A DNA stretch of 64,000 bases, from positions 1,054,001 through 1,118,000 of the forward strand of contig OZ219748.1 in NCBI GenBank assembly GCA_964291335.2. The letters run 5' to 3'. The DNA is from G964291335 sp964291335. GTDB taxonomy: Bacteria; Chloroflexota; Dehalococcoidia; Lucifugimonadales; UBA3495. Below, piece after piece: positions 44,385 to 56,091 of the stretch. The position numbers were made by a program, and so were the translations under genes. Within the stretch, counting starts at the first letter, position 1; every line of letters begins with the position of its first letter. The notes beneath the pieces are model-generated. The model was not told the origin of the DNA, ran no database searches, and was given only the letters and a program-made list of their open reading frames with translations.

Positions 44385-44563
44385 GCTCCGGCTGACCTTC
44401 CCACCCTGGTTTCGCCGGTATTCCGGGCCGACGCCGGGGCTGCCGGGCGGGAACCAGGAAACCGGGGTTGGCTGACTTGACGCTAGCGGCGGGGATATGG
44501 AAAATGAAGCCAGCGGTTCCGCCGCAATTGAAACCTGCGCAATTGAAACCTGAAGGAACTATT

Positions 44564-44932
44564 ATGCCAAACTTTGTCCGAGTTTACACCGGCGAGGACG
44601 GAAAGTCCCACCTGGAAGACCTGAACCCTCCCTTTGAGTCCTTTGTGGACACCGAGGGCGCCTATGGCGAGGGTACGCCCATGGAGGCGGCCAATGGCGT
44701 AACCATCCGCATTGCCCAGCCGGGCTACCTGCTGGAGTGGCACTGCGCCCCCCGCCGGCAATATACTATCACCCTCTCCGGTGTGGCCGAGGTGGAAGTC
44801 AGCGACGGAACCAAGCGCCGGGTGGGCGCCGGCGACGTGCTGCTGGCCGAAGATTTGACCGGGGAAGGCCACATCACGCGGGTAATCAGCGAGGAGCCTC
44901 GTTACTACATCGTCGTAGCCCTGGGCGATTAA
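44564..44932 (+). CDS. Cupin-domain protein
   Basis: 122 residues from ATG 44564 (MPNFVRVYTG) with AAGGA 7 bp upstream. A single cupin barrel; the metal-binding motif is degenerate (EWHCAPRRQYTI then GEGHIT). Upstream the repeat GCAATTGAAACCTG occurs twice (44524-44537 and 44539-44552). Function unknown. The neighbour downstream (convergent) is a flavin monooxygenase. Confidence 0.75.
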   Translation: MPNFVRVYTGEDGKSHLEDLNPPFESFVDTEGAYGEGTPMEAANGVTIRIAQPGYLLEWHCAPRRQYTITLSGVAEVEVSDGTKRRVGAGDVLLAEDLTGEGHITRVISEEPRYYIVVALGD

Positions 44933-44980
44933 CCGGCCATCGCCGGGAACTCTGCCGGCAGCCGCTCCCGGCAGTTGGTT

Positions 44981-46126
44981 TCATCCGCCATGGGGGGCGG
45001 CCTTCCGGTGGTGCGCCATCTCCCGCACCAGTGGAATTAACTCCCGGCCGTACTCCCGGGCGTCGTTCAACGGGTCGAAGCCGCGGATGATAAAGTTAGT
45101 GCAGCCCAGGTCGTAGTAAGCCAACAGGGATTCGGCCACCTGCCGGGGAGTGCCCACCAGGCAGGTGGTGCTGCCGGCGGCTCCGCTGGCGGCGGCAATG
45201 GGCATCCACAGCCGCTCATCATGGACGTCTGCCTGGTCGGCAAACTCCAGCAGCCGCCGGGAACCGGCCGATTGCTGTCGGGCTGGCTGCCCCGGCGCAA
45301 TACGGCCCCGGGTAGCCTGCTTAATCCGGGTCAGAATTTCCCCGGCCCGCTGCCAGGCGGCCGCTTCCGTAGCCGCCAGAATGGGACGGACGGACAGGCT
45401 GAAACCGATGTTCCGGCCCCGTTGCTGCGCCAGGCGGCGGATGTAGGCTACCCGCTCCCCGATGGCGGCGCGGGGTTCGCCCCACAGCGCAAAGACATCG
45501 GCCCGCCGGCTGCCCACTGTCAGGGCAATATCCGATGCGCCGCCGAAGAAAAGGGGCAGGTGCGGCTGCTGCCGGCAACGCACCTGACTATGGGCGCCCT
45601 TAAAACGGTAGAACTCCCCGGCGTAATCAAAGGGTTCGGCAGCCGTCCACACCCGGCGCAGAATGTCCATATACTCGTCGGTGCGGCGATAGCGGGCGTC
45701 GTGATTCAGAAAATCTCCGTCCTGTTCCTGCTCAACGTCGCTGCCCCCGGAAATTATGTGCAGGGCGATGCGTCCGCCGGTCAGCTGGTCCAGGGCAGCC
45801 GCCTTGCGGGCCGCCAGGGTAGGCGCCACAAACCCGGGCCGGTGGGCAATCAGGTAGCCCAGCCGGCTGGTATGGGCCGCCGCGTAGCCGGCCACCTCGA
45901 ACCCGTCCGGGGAACTGGAAGAGTACCCGGTCAGCGCCAGGTCGAACCCGCTTTCCTCGTGAACCTGGGCAAACTCCTGAATATAGTCGCCATCCACGCC
46001 GGCCGGCGCCAACGCCCCCGGGTTTATGTCGCCGCCAAAGACGCTGAGGGCAGCGCCGGCAGCGGCCGACGGTTCCCGGGCAGCGCCAAGCATGCCGACA
46101 ATGCGGACCGGGTTTTCCACTGCCAT
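44981..46126 (-). CDS. LLM-class flavin monooxygenase (SsuD-like)
   Basis: 381 residues from ATG 46126 (MAVENPVRIVG), chosen because GGAGAGG lies 8 bp upstream. Luciferase-like FMNH2-dependent monooxygenase. The middle carries the SsuD/alkanesulfonate monooxygenase pattern: HIISGGSDVEQEQDGDFLNHDARYRRTDEYMDIL and FYRFKGAHSQV. Such enzymes release sulfite from alkanesulfonates or cleave other small molecules; the substrate here is unknown. No transporter or reductase genes of the ssu type are adjacent. Confidence 0.88.
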   Translation of the reverse strand: MAVENPVRIVGMLGAAREPSAAAGAALSVFGGDINPGALAPAGVDGDYIQEFAQVHEESGFDLALTGYSSSSPDGFEVAGYAAAHTSRLGYLIAHRPGFVAPTLAARKAAALDQLTGGRIALHIISGGSDVEQEQDGDFLNHDARYRRTDEYMDILRRVWTAAEPFDYAGEFYRFKGAHSQVRCRQQPHLPLFFGGASDIALTVGSRRADVFALWGEPRAAIGERVAYIRRLAQQRGRNIGFSLSVRPILAATEAAAWQRAGEILTRIKQATRGRIAPGQPARQQSAGSRRLLEFADQADVHDERLWMPIAAASGAAGSTTCLVGTPRQVAESLLAYYDLGCTNFIIRGFDPLNDAREYGRELIPLVREMAHHRKAAPHGG

Positions 46127-46571
46127 CGCCATCACCTCTCCAAAACCGGCATATGCAACCGGCAAACATCTCAAAAAGCCCTTCATTCCGCTCTCCGCCG
46201 GGATGCAGCGCTGCTGCCTGCGTAGCCGGCTCCAATTGAAGCACGCCCAGCCAGGACGGACAAGCGGCATTCCCAATATACGTTGGTTACCGGTGTGTAA
46301 TAGAGCCGGCAGGGAACTGGACCGCCGGGAGGCAGCGCCACCGGCCCAACCTGGAGCGTAACGGGACGGGATGCAGTGCCCGGTGCGGCTCCACTGGCTG
46401 CCCAAATATGGCCGCTCCCGCGGCGAGAAGGACAACGTTTTTGGGTTTGCCTTTGACCTTGCGGACGGCAGTATATCCTTTACGCTGCGGCCGCGGCCAT
46501 GCCCAGCCGGCCGGGCCGCCCGAGGGGGTATCGGGCGGAACCCGGCATGGCCACCGGTCAGGTCAGCCGGC
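46127..46571. other. Intergenic region with an insertion-sequence remnant
   Basis: 445 bp upstream of the SsuD-like gene. It contains the IS1-like remnant at 46266-46440; the segment 46127-46265 should hold the SsuD-like promoter but no clear pair was found. 46441-46571 shows no recognised feature. Confidence 0.5.
46266..46440 (+). mobile_element. IS1-family element remnant (end plus start of transposase)
   Basis: About 170 bp that match, on the opposite strand, the segment 62700-62868: both start with a similar end (GGCATTCCCAA here, GGTGTTCCCAA there), share CCCAACCTGGAGC and GGGACGGGATGCA, and continue into the zinc-knuckle start of the transposase (M-Q-C-P). The copy is strongly decayed and lacks the rest of the gene. 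Confidence 0.55.
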
Positions 46572-50486
<3,915 letters not shown>

Positions 50487-50592
50487 AGCTTACCTCGTCA
50501 GGATATTGGTTTGGTTGAAGCAGCCATGTTCCCGTCTGCTGGTTGCGACTATGGATTTTAGCAGAGAAGTTCCGGCGGGGGAATACCGCTGC

Positions 50593-50629
50593 GGCCTGGG
50601 CTTTGAGCTGCTCCGGCTGGTGGGTACGC
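50593..50629 (-). repeat. Short copy of IS1-like sequence at the alcohol dehydrogenase break
   Basis: The segment GGGCTTTGAGCTGCTCCGG and its surroundings (50593-50629) nearly match the IS element near 62620-62655. It starts where similarity to alcohol dehydrogenase stops, so a piece of the element may have been inserted there. A very short match. Confidence 0.35.
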
Positions 50630-51310
50630 TCGGCGCCGAACTCTTCAGCCAAGCGGAGCCGATTCTCCAGCCGATCCAGAACAATCACCCGGTCTGCGCC
50701 CATATCTCTGGCCAGGGCCGTGGCGTTGAGGCCCAGGCCGCCGGCTCACTGAATCACCACGCGCTGCCCGGCATGGACGCCGGCCCGCAGCCGGTAGCAA
50801 CAATGCCCATGGCGCAATTAACCGGGCCCAGCAGCTCGTCGGGCAGCTGGTCGGGTACACGGAAGAAAGGATGACGGGGCGGCAGGTAGAGAAAGTCGGC
50901 GTAGGTTCCGGTGAAGTAGGGGTATTCCCCGGCAGTGGGACAGGCCCGGTTGGCGCACCGGTTGGTATCGCCCCGCAGGCACAGATGGCAGCGGTGGCAG
51001 GGAAATATGGCCGAACAGACCACCCGGTCGCCCTCCTCGATGGGCGTACCCAGGGTATCGGTGGTTACCCCTTCACCCAGCCACTCGACCACGCCGGCCC
51101 ATTCGTGTCCCATGACCCGGCCGGCGGGCGGCAGGGGCATATGCTCCTGGGTCTGGTCGCCCCGCCAGGTTGCCGGTCCGAACCGCAAATACCGGCCTGG
51201 GTCATCCGCAGCAGGGTTGCCCCCGGCTACGGCTACGGTTCCGGCGCCTCGTACTCCTCAATTTCAAAGGGCTTGCCATATTCCCTGACAACTACGATGC
51301 GGCCTTGCAT
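50629..51310 (-). pseudogene. Zinc-dependent alcohol dehydrogenase, multiply disrupted
   Basis: Reading from ATG 51310 (MQGRIVVVREYGKPFEIEEYEAPEP) two TAG codons follow at once; GICGSD and WRGDQ are in different frames; then MGHEWAGVVEWLGEGV, GDRVVC, the structural zinc site CHRCHLCLRGDTNRC and NCAMGIV are in one frame (to about 50770); then a frameshift, an in-frame TGA, and MGADRVIVLDRLENRL (Rossmann fold) in another. The similarity stops at about 50629, before the end of the enzyme. At least three stops and two shifts plus loss of the 3' end make it dead. It lies directly downstream of the nitrile hydratase-like genes and may once have belonged to the same pathway. Confidence 0.8.
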
Positions 51311-51399
51311 CAAGCGCCTTCTGCATGGCGATGAATGCGGGTTGCCGGCTTACATTACCCTCCTCGCTGCCTGCTCCGGGTTTGCATCGCTGGCTTCGG

Positions 51400-52101
51400 T
51401 CAGCCGGCGGCGGTCGTCCGGGGCGCAAGGGCTTCGGTTACGCCAATCATGCTGTCCCGGGTAACCAGCCCGGCCAACTCGACTTCGTTCAGGCCTTCGC
51501 TGCCGGCCGGGCGGCGCGGCAGAACCAGGTAGCGCAGGTCAGCGGTACTGTCCAGCACACGCACCTCCACCCCATCGGCCAGTTCCAGCCCAAACTCCCG
51601 CATTACCTCCCGGGGAGCTGCCACGGCCCGGGAGCGGTAGGCCAGGCTTTTATACCAGTCGGGCGGACGCCCCAGCAAAGCCCGGGGGTAACAGGAACAT
51701 AAAGTGCAGACCACCAGATAGTGCACCTGGTCGGTATTTTCCAGCACGGCCAGCCTGGGGGTAGTTTCCGGCAGGGTGTACCCCAGTTCAGCCAGGGCGG
51801 CGGCCGGCTCGGCCAGCAGCCGGGCCTTATACGCCGGGTTGACCCAGGCGTGGGCGACCACCCGGGCGCCGTCGGCTGGCGACCGGGCTTCAATCCGGGC
51901 CGCCATATCCTGAATTTCCGCGGCAGTGCAAATACCCTTCTCGACCAGCAGGGCTTCAATCGCCCGGGCCAGCCGGGGGTAATAAGCCGGCGACTGGTCC
52001 GGTTCCATGCCGGGATGTTCGGCGTGGTCATGGGCATGCCCGTCAGCATGCTCCGGCGCCAGGCGGCGGCCAGCGGCCTGATCGGCAAAACGCTCCGTCA
52101 T
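51400..52101 (-). CDS. Cobalt-type nitrile hydratase/thiocyanate hydrolase metal-binding subunit
   Basis: 233 residues, with GGAGG about 6 bp before ATG 52101. Residues 38-230 match the nitrile hydratase alpha fold. The metal claw is VCTLCSCYP (C132, C135, C137), where Thr between the first two cysteines is the cobalt form; two of the cysteines are normally oxidised after translation. Residues 17-30 are His/Asp-rich (HADGHAHDHAEH), unusual, perhaps for metal binding. The same fold is the gamma subunit of thiocyanate hydrolase. It is the last gene of a three-gene set on the minus strand. Confidence 0.88.
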   Translation of the reverse strand: MTERFADQAAGRRLAPEHADGHAHDHAEHPGMEPDQSPAYYPRLARAIEALLVEKGICTAAEIQDMAARIEARSPADGARVVAHAWVNPAYKARLLAEPAAALAELGYTLPETTPRLAVLENTDQVHYLVVCTLCSCYPRALLGRPPDWYKSLAYRSRAVAAPREVMREFGLELADGVEVRVLDSTADLRYLVLPRRPAGSEGLNEVELAGLVTRDSMIGVTEALAPRTTAAG

Positions 52102-52140
52102 CGCTGCCTCCGGGGGGGGGCGCTCAAGGGACGCCGGCCG

Positions 52141-52467
52141 TTAGCCGGCGGCCGGCGCCGGTTCCAGCCAATGCTGGTAAAGGTCAACCAGAATCTTGTC
52201 TGCGGCCGGCCCCGGATAGCCGGGCCAAACCTGATGCTGGGCAAACTCCACCCGGTACAGCGGCTGGGCCGGCTGGCCGGAACCGCCATGGGCCAGGGAT
52301 TCCGGGTTGGGAAAGACCCCGCACAGCGCAGCTACCCGCCCGCTTTGCCCTTGAATGTACCGGGGGGTGCGGAAGTGGCCGGCCGGAGTATCCACCCGGA
52401 CGGTTACCGGGTCGCCGGGCTGGTACTTGACCGGCCGGGCCGCTGGCGCTGCGTTCCAGTTGGTCAT
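52141..52467 (-). CDS. Nitrile hydratase beta C-terminal-half subunit (thiocyanate hydrolase alpha-like)
   Basis: 108 residues from ATG 52467 (MTNWNAAPAARPVKY), overlapping the upstream gene by 4 bp (ATGA). The sequence matches the SH3-like C-terminal half of nitrile hydratase beta: QPGDPVTVRVDTPAGHFRTPRYIQGQSGRV, then GVFPNPESLAHG and QPLYRVEF. It lacks the N-terminal helical half, which is a separate gene. Together with the partner subunits it would build the entrance to the cobalt site. The metal subunit gene starts 39 bp downstream. Confidence 0.82.
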   Translation of the reverse strand: MTNWNAAPAARPVKYQPGDPVTVRVDTPAGHFRTPRYIQGQSGRVAALCGVFPNPESLAHGGSGQPAQPLYRVEFAQHQVWPGYPGPAADKILVDLYQHWLEPAPAAG

Positions 52468-52769
52468 TGCCCGGACATGCCCTCCAGTTCCCTGAGCTTG
52501 CCGGTCAATTCTTCCCGGGTAAACAGGCCCTTCTCCAGCGACAGGGTCAGCAAAGCCTCGGTCCAACGCTCATAATAGCCCAGTTTTTCATAAACCGGCG
52601 GCGCCAGACTCTCGATAGCCCGGCGCATTTCGTCGGTGCGTCTCAACCCTTTTTCGCCCAGAACGTTATGCATGGCATCCACCCGCCGTTCCCAATCGGC
52701 AAGGACATGCTCTTCCTGATTAATCGGGCTGCTGTCGGGCCACCCGCCCCGGTCGTGCGGCTGCTTCAT
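52464..52769 (-). CDS. Nitrile hydratase beta N-terminal-half subunit (thiocyanate hydrolase beta-like)
   Basis: 101 residues from ATG 52769 (MKQPHDRGGWPDSSP); the longer frame from 52802 is less family-like. Matches the N-terminal helical half of nitrile hydratase beta: PHDRGG, ADWERRVDAM, RRTDEMRRAIESLAPPVYEKLGYYERWTEALL, LFTREELTGKL. The stop overlaps the next start by 4 bp. The order N-half, C-half, metal subunit is that of scnB, scnA, scnC of thiocyanate hydrolase. A nitrile hydratase activator of similar fold is the alternative for this short protein. Confidence 0.8.
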   Translation of the reverse strand: MKQPHDRGGWPDSSPINQEEHVLADWERRVDAMHNVLGEKGLRRTDEMRRAIESLAPPVYEKLGYYERWTEALLTLSLEKGLFTREELTGKLRELEGMSGQ

Positions 52770-52909
52770 CCTGTACCCCCAAACCGGCCCTTTAACGTAC
52801 ATATTAAAGGCCGGTTAAACCAGTGACAAGCGAGGTTTTCAACCTTCGCCCGGCCAGCTGCCGGTTCCCGGTGGCAAGCCGGCAGCTGACCGCCCAACCG
52901 GCCCGGCCA

Positions 52910-53962
52910 TCAGCCGGCGAACCGGGGCATTACCTGCTGGCTGAACAGTTCCAGAGACCTGGCTGTTTTGGCCGGAGAGACCAATCCCCGGTTGGTCAGC
53001 ATCAGATTGCGGATGCCGGCTTCCTGCATTTGCGCCAGTTGCTCTGCCACCCGGCCGGGGCTGCCAATCAGGATTTCGGCGCCGTCCGGGTTTGGCCTGG
53101 GGCCGTAACCCTCTCGACCGAGGGGCGGCGGCTGGCGTTCCATAGCGTATTGCGGCGGGTTCCAGCGACGGCGATAGGACTGCATGGCGTTGTAGGCTGC
53201 CAGCTGGGCCGGCAGAAACTCAGCCATAGCCTGTTCGTCGGTTTCTGCCACGTGCAACTCCCGCCAAACCCAGCTCTGCGCCAGGCTGCTCTCGACCGCC
53301 GTCCGGTCAAACCCGGCCTCAGCCATAGTTTCCCGGTAAAGCCGAATGCCGGCGGCGGTGTGGCTGGTAGAGCGGCCCCGCAGCAGGATGGGGCGGCCAA
53401 TCCGGGCCATGTTCTTGATGGATTCGTCGTTAATGCAGGCGCGCGCCAGCCTGGGATGGGGTTTTTGGTAAGGCCGGGGCCGCACTGCGGGAAAAGTAAC
53501 CTGATAGTGCCGTCCCCTGAAGTCCAGGTTGTCGGTAGTCCAGGCCTTGACCAGCAGCTCCTCGGCTTCTTCCAGCTGCTCCGCGCCCAGGTCCGGGGTG
53601 GAGCCGAAGCCCAGGTATTCGTAGGCGTTGTAATTAGAGCCCTTGGCAGTGCCCACGATGAGGCGGCCCTGGCAAAGGTTGTCCAGCAAGGCCGTCTGAA
53701 TGGCTACCCGAACCGGGTTATGCAGGGGCAGTTCCAAAATGCCAAAGCCCAGTTCCAGCCGCCTGGTCTTGACGGCCAGGGCGCCGGCAAAAACCAAAGG
53801 GTCGCCATAAACGCACTCGCCGGTAAAGTAATGCTCGGCCAGCCAAAGGGCATCAAACCCCATAGCCTCCACCAACTCGGCTTCGGCCAGGCATTGTTGT
53901 ATCTCCTCCGCGTCTCCGGAGTCGTCGAACTTCATCGGATAAAGAAAATGCCCAAAGCGCAT
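52910..53962 (-). CDS. LLM-class flavin-dependent oxidoreductase
   Basis: 350 residues from ATG 53962 (MRFGHFLYPMKF); the family starts here. Bacterial-luciferase-like TIM barrel: LVEAMGFDALWLAEHYFTGECVYGDPLVFAG, LELGFGILELPLHNPVRVAIQTALLDNLCQGRLIVGTAKG and the C-terminal GSPGRVAEQLAQMQEAGIRNL. Uses reduced FMN; substrate unknown. It sits 140 bp upstream of the nitrile hydratase-like genes and points the same way, so a shared pathway for a nitrile or thiocyanate-type compound is conceivable, but this is inference. Confidence 0.88.
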   Translation of the reverse strand: MRFGHFLYPMKFDDSGDAEEIQQCLAEAELVEAMGFDALWLAEHYFTGECVYGDPLVFAGALAVKTRRLELGFGILELPLHNPVRVAIQTALLDNLCQGRLIVGTAKGSNYNAYEYLGFGSTPDLGAEQLEEAEELLVKAWTTDNLDFRGRHYQVTFPAVRPRPYQKPHPRLARACINDESIKNMARIGRPILLRGRSTSHTAAGIRLYRETMAEAGFDRTAVESSLAQSWVWRELHVAETDEQAMAEFLPAQLAAYNAMQSYRRRWNPPQYAMERQPPPLGREGYGPRPNPDGAEILIGSPGRVAEQLAQMQEAGIRNLMLTNRGLVSPAKTARSLELFSQQVMPRFAG

Positions 53963-54188
53963 TGCGTCTTCCTGCCTTTGCCGCGGCTTCAAGGGCCGCA
54001 GGCCGCTTTTACTCAATCCGTCCCGGAAGGGCGCCGGCGGCACGGGCCCGGAACAGCGCCGGCGCGCCGGAAGGAAAACGGGCAAGCAGTTCACTCTCCC
54101 GGCAGTATAAGGACGCCGGCAACGGAGTTCAACCAGACCACCTCCTGCCCTTTGACGGGGCAGGCAGACGGCCGGCCTGAATGACGGC

Positions 54189-54695
54189 CTAAACCGGCGC
54201 GCCCGGAAAGCGGGCAATTTCCACGAAGCCGCCCGCTTCATCCGACCAGGCAAACAGGGCCGCCTCCACCACCCGCCGCTGCTCTATGCCCACCACCAGT
54301 TGCTGCACCGGGTAAGCCGGGCCGTCTCCCCAGGGGCTGGCGGCCACCTGCCGGTCGGTAGGCGAAAAGTAGGCCTGCCCGTTGGGGTGGGAATGGTAGA
54401 TGACCAGAGGCGGCGCGCTTTCGTCCAGGCTGCGATTGAGGGCCAGCAAATCGGCCCCGCTGAAGACGTAGGCCGTCTCGGCGGTGCGGTCAGGGGCCGT
54501 GGGGTGGCTGCCGGCTTCCTGGACGTTATCGCAGGGGTGAATTGCCGTTGCCCGGCGCGCATCGCGCGGGCCGGCCAGCCAGCCGCAGCACTCGGAGGGG
54601 TAGCTGCGCCGGGCTTCAGCATAAACTGCCGCCAGTAAATCGGCGGGAATTGCAATCGGCTGAAGGGATTGTCGGGCGGCGAATGCTTCAGACAT
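54189..54695 (-). CDS. JAMM/Mov34-type zinc metallopeptidase
   Basis: 168 residues. The JAMM motif is complete: Glu35 (SECCGW), HSHP at H101/H103, Ser111 and Asp114 (HSHPNGQAYFSPTD). Bacterial proteins of this sort remove C-terminal residues from ThiS/MoaD-like sulfur carriers or cleave ubiquitin-like fusions, as in Mec+-type cysteine synthesis. No ThiS/MoaD or E1-like gene is adjacent, so its target is unknown. Divergent from a small zinc ribbon gene. Confidence 0.85.
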   Translation of the reverse strand: MSEAFAARQSLQPIAIPADLLAAVYAEARRSYPSECCGWLAGPRDARRATAIHPCDNVQEAGSHPTAPDRTAETAYVFSGADLLALNRSLDESAPPLVIYHSHPNGQAYFSPTDRQVAASPWGDGPAYPVQQLVVGIEQRRVVEAALFAWSDEAGGFVEIARFPGAPV

Positions 54696-54961
54696 AGGTT
54701 TGCTCCTTTGCCGCTTCCGGCGAGGCAGCGGCCAGCCTCCGGGCGTTCAGCCCAGCGACCGCCTGGCTATTCTTAAAGGCATTTTGCCCTGCTTCGGATA
54801 AATCCGGTTATGGTTAGCAGACGTAAGACTAATCTCAAGCATGCAAACGACCTTGAAAATATCTTCACAATTGGCGTCTAAACTGAAAGCGAAAGGCGTA
54901 GGCGGAAAAGCCTCTGCCCCGGCCGGCAGCGAGAGTGAATCGGCAGAAGGATCAAACGACG

Positions 54962-55138
54962 ATGCAGAATAGAAACAGATTTTACCTGAAAGCTTGCCTC
55001 AAGTGCGGCGGCGATATGTACCTGGATTGGGACAGCTATGGCTGCTTTCGGAAATGCCTGCAATGCAGCCGGATAGTTGACCTGGAGAAGCGGCCCGAGT
55101 CGCCGGCAGAAACTTGGGAAAAGAAGCTGGCTGCCTGA
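54962..55138 (+). CDS. Small zinc ribbon protein
   Basis: 58 residues from ATG 54962, with AGAAGGA about 10 bp upstream. Two CxxC pairs (ACLKCGGDMYLDWDSYGCF and KCLQCSRIV) define a zinc ribbon; the rest is charged. An in-frame GTG at 54935 would add nine residues. No family recognised; such proteins often bind nucleic acids or act as structural partners. Convergent with the phosphatase gene (24 bp). Confidence 0.65.
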   Translation: MQNRNRFYLKACLKCGGDMYLDWDSYGCFRKCLQCSRIVDLEKRPESPAETWEKKLAA

Positions 55139-55162
55139 TGCCGCCAGGCTATCCGCGCCAGA

Positions 55163-55636
55163 TTACCCGGTTATCCGCCGGCCTCCGGTACGGGCGCGAT
55201 GTTCCGCATAGTCGCGCACTGCCTGCTCCTGTTCCGGAGTCTGAATGGACCGGGGCCGCAGCGCCCGAACCATGTCGATGGCCTTTTGCGGCTCAAAGCC
55301 GGTGTAAACCAGGTAACTGGCCAGCACGGTGCCGGTGCGGCCAATGCCGGCATAGCAGGTTACCACCACTGGCCGCTCATAGTTTTCTATCTGGTCTTCA
55401 ATCCAGCGGCACATCCGGTCGATTTGGGGCAGGGTAGGCGCGGAAAAGTCGGGCACTGGTTCGAACAGGTCGAACATATTCCACAAATCGGCGGAAATGG
55501 TATTCTCCTCCATTCTCAGCACGGCCTTTATATCCTGCTGACTGAAGAAAATCAGGTCGCGGCGATTGCTGGGGCCCATGGCTCCGGCCAGGCAGCCCTG
55601 AAGCACCCAGCTGAAGTTCAGGTGTGGCTGCTGCAC
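55163..55636 (-). CDS. Dual-specificity/tyrosine phosphatase-like protein
   Basis: 157 residues. Contains the CX5R signature VTCYAGIGRTGT (C94, R100) of cysteine phosphatases; the loop AGIGRTG and the general-acid region (MFDLFEPVPDFS, about 54-66) fit the dual-specificity group, and FSWVLQGCLAGAMGP at the N-terminus is typical of the bacterial/archaeal members. Starts 5 bp after the sufU stop, so it is the last gene of the suf operon. Its target (protein, RNA or phosphoinositide) is unknown. Confidence 0.85.
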   Translation of the reverse strand: MQQPHLNFSWVLQGCLAGAMGPSNRRDLIFFSQQDIKAVLRMEENTISADLWNMFDLFEPVPDFSAPTLPQIDRMCRWIEDQIENYERPVVVTCYAGIGRTGTVLASYLVYTGFEPQKAIDMVRALRPRSIQTPEQEQAVRDYAEHRARTGGRRITG

Positions 55637-55641
55637 GCGCG

Positions 55642-56091
55642 CTACTCCGTAGTTACCGGGGCTTCCCGGCCTTCAATGGCGGCATTCAGGGTATGCCAGG
55701 GCAGAATAGCGCATTTGATGCGGGTGGGAAAGGCGGCAACCCCGGACAGCATCTCCAGATCCCCCAGGGCATCATAGTCCACCGCTGCGTCCAGCTCGGT
55801 AATCATAGTATGGAACCCGGCAAATATCTCCCCGGCCCGGGCCAGGGTCTGGCCCTTAATGCTCTGGGTCAGCATGGAAGCCGAGGCGCGGGAGATGGCG
55901 CAGCCCACACCCTGAAACCCCACGTCCGCAATTATATCGTCCTCCACCCGCAGATAGATGGCAATCTGGTCGCCGCACAACGGGTTATAGCCGTCGGCCT
56001 GACGGTTAGCGTCCTCCAGACGCCGAAAGTTGCGGGGCTTGTTATTATGCTCCAGCAGAATTTCCTGGTAAAGCTCGTGCAGGTTGGACAT
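55642..56091 (-). CDS. sufU: Iron-sulfur/sulfur-transfer protein SufU
   Basis: 149 residues. Zinc-containing sulfur transferase that accepts persulfide from SufS and passes it to SufBCD. Conserved cysteines in PLCGDQ (about 39), GVGCAISRASASM (about 64) and RIKCAILPW (about 126), with the GRS-type extra segment (LEMLSGVAAFPTR) typical of SufU rather than IscU. The start overlaps the sufS stop by one base (TAATG). Confidence 0.93.
   Translation of the reverse strand: MSNLHELYQEILLEHNNKPRNFRRLEDANRQADGYNPLCGDQIAIYLRVEDDIIADVGFQGVGCAISRASASMLTQSIKGQTLARAGEIFAGFHTMITELDAAVDYDALGDLEMLSGVAAFPTRIKCAILPWHTLNAAIEGREAPVTTE

Noticed and set aside
44524..44552. Repeat GCAATTGAAACCTG x2 before the cupin gene as a regulatory element
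   Set aside because: Only two adjoining copies immediately before the ribosome site; a simple local duplication is enough to explain it.
52112..52120. Nine-G tract as a third contingency tract
   Set aside because: Intergenic and short; does not sit in a reading frame.
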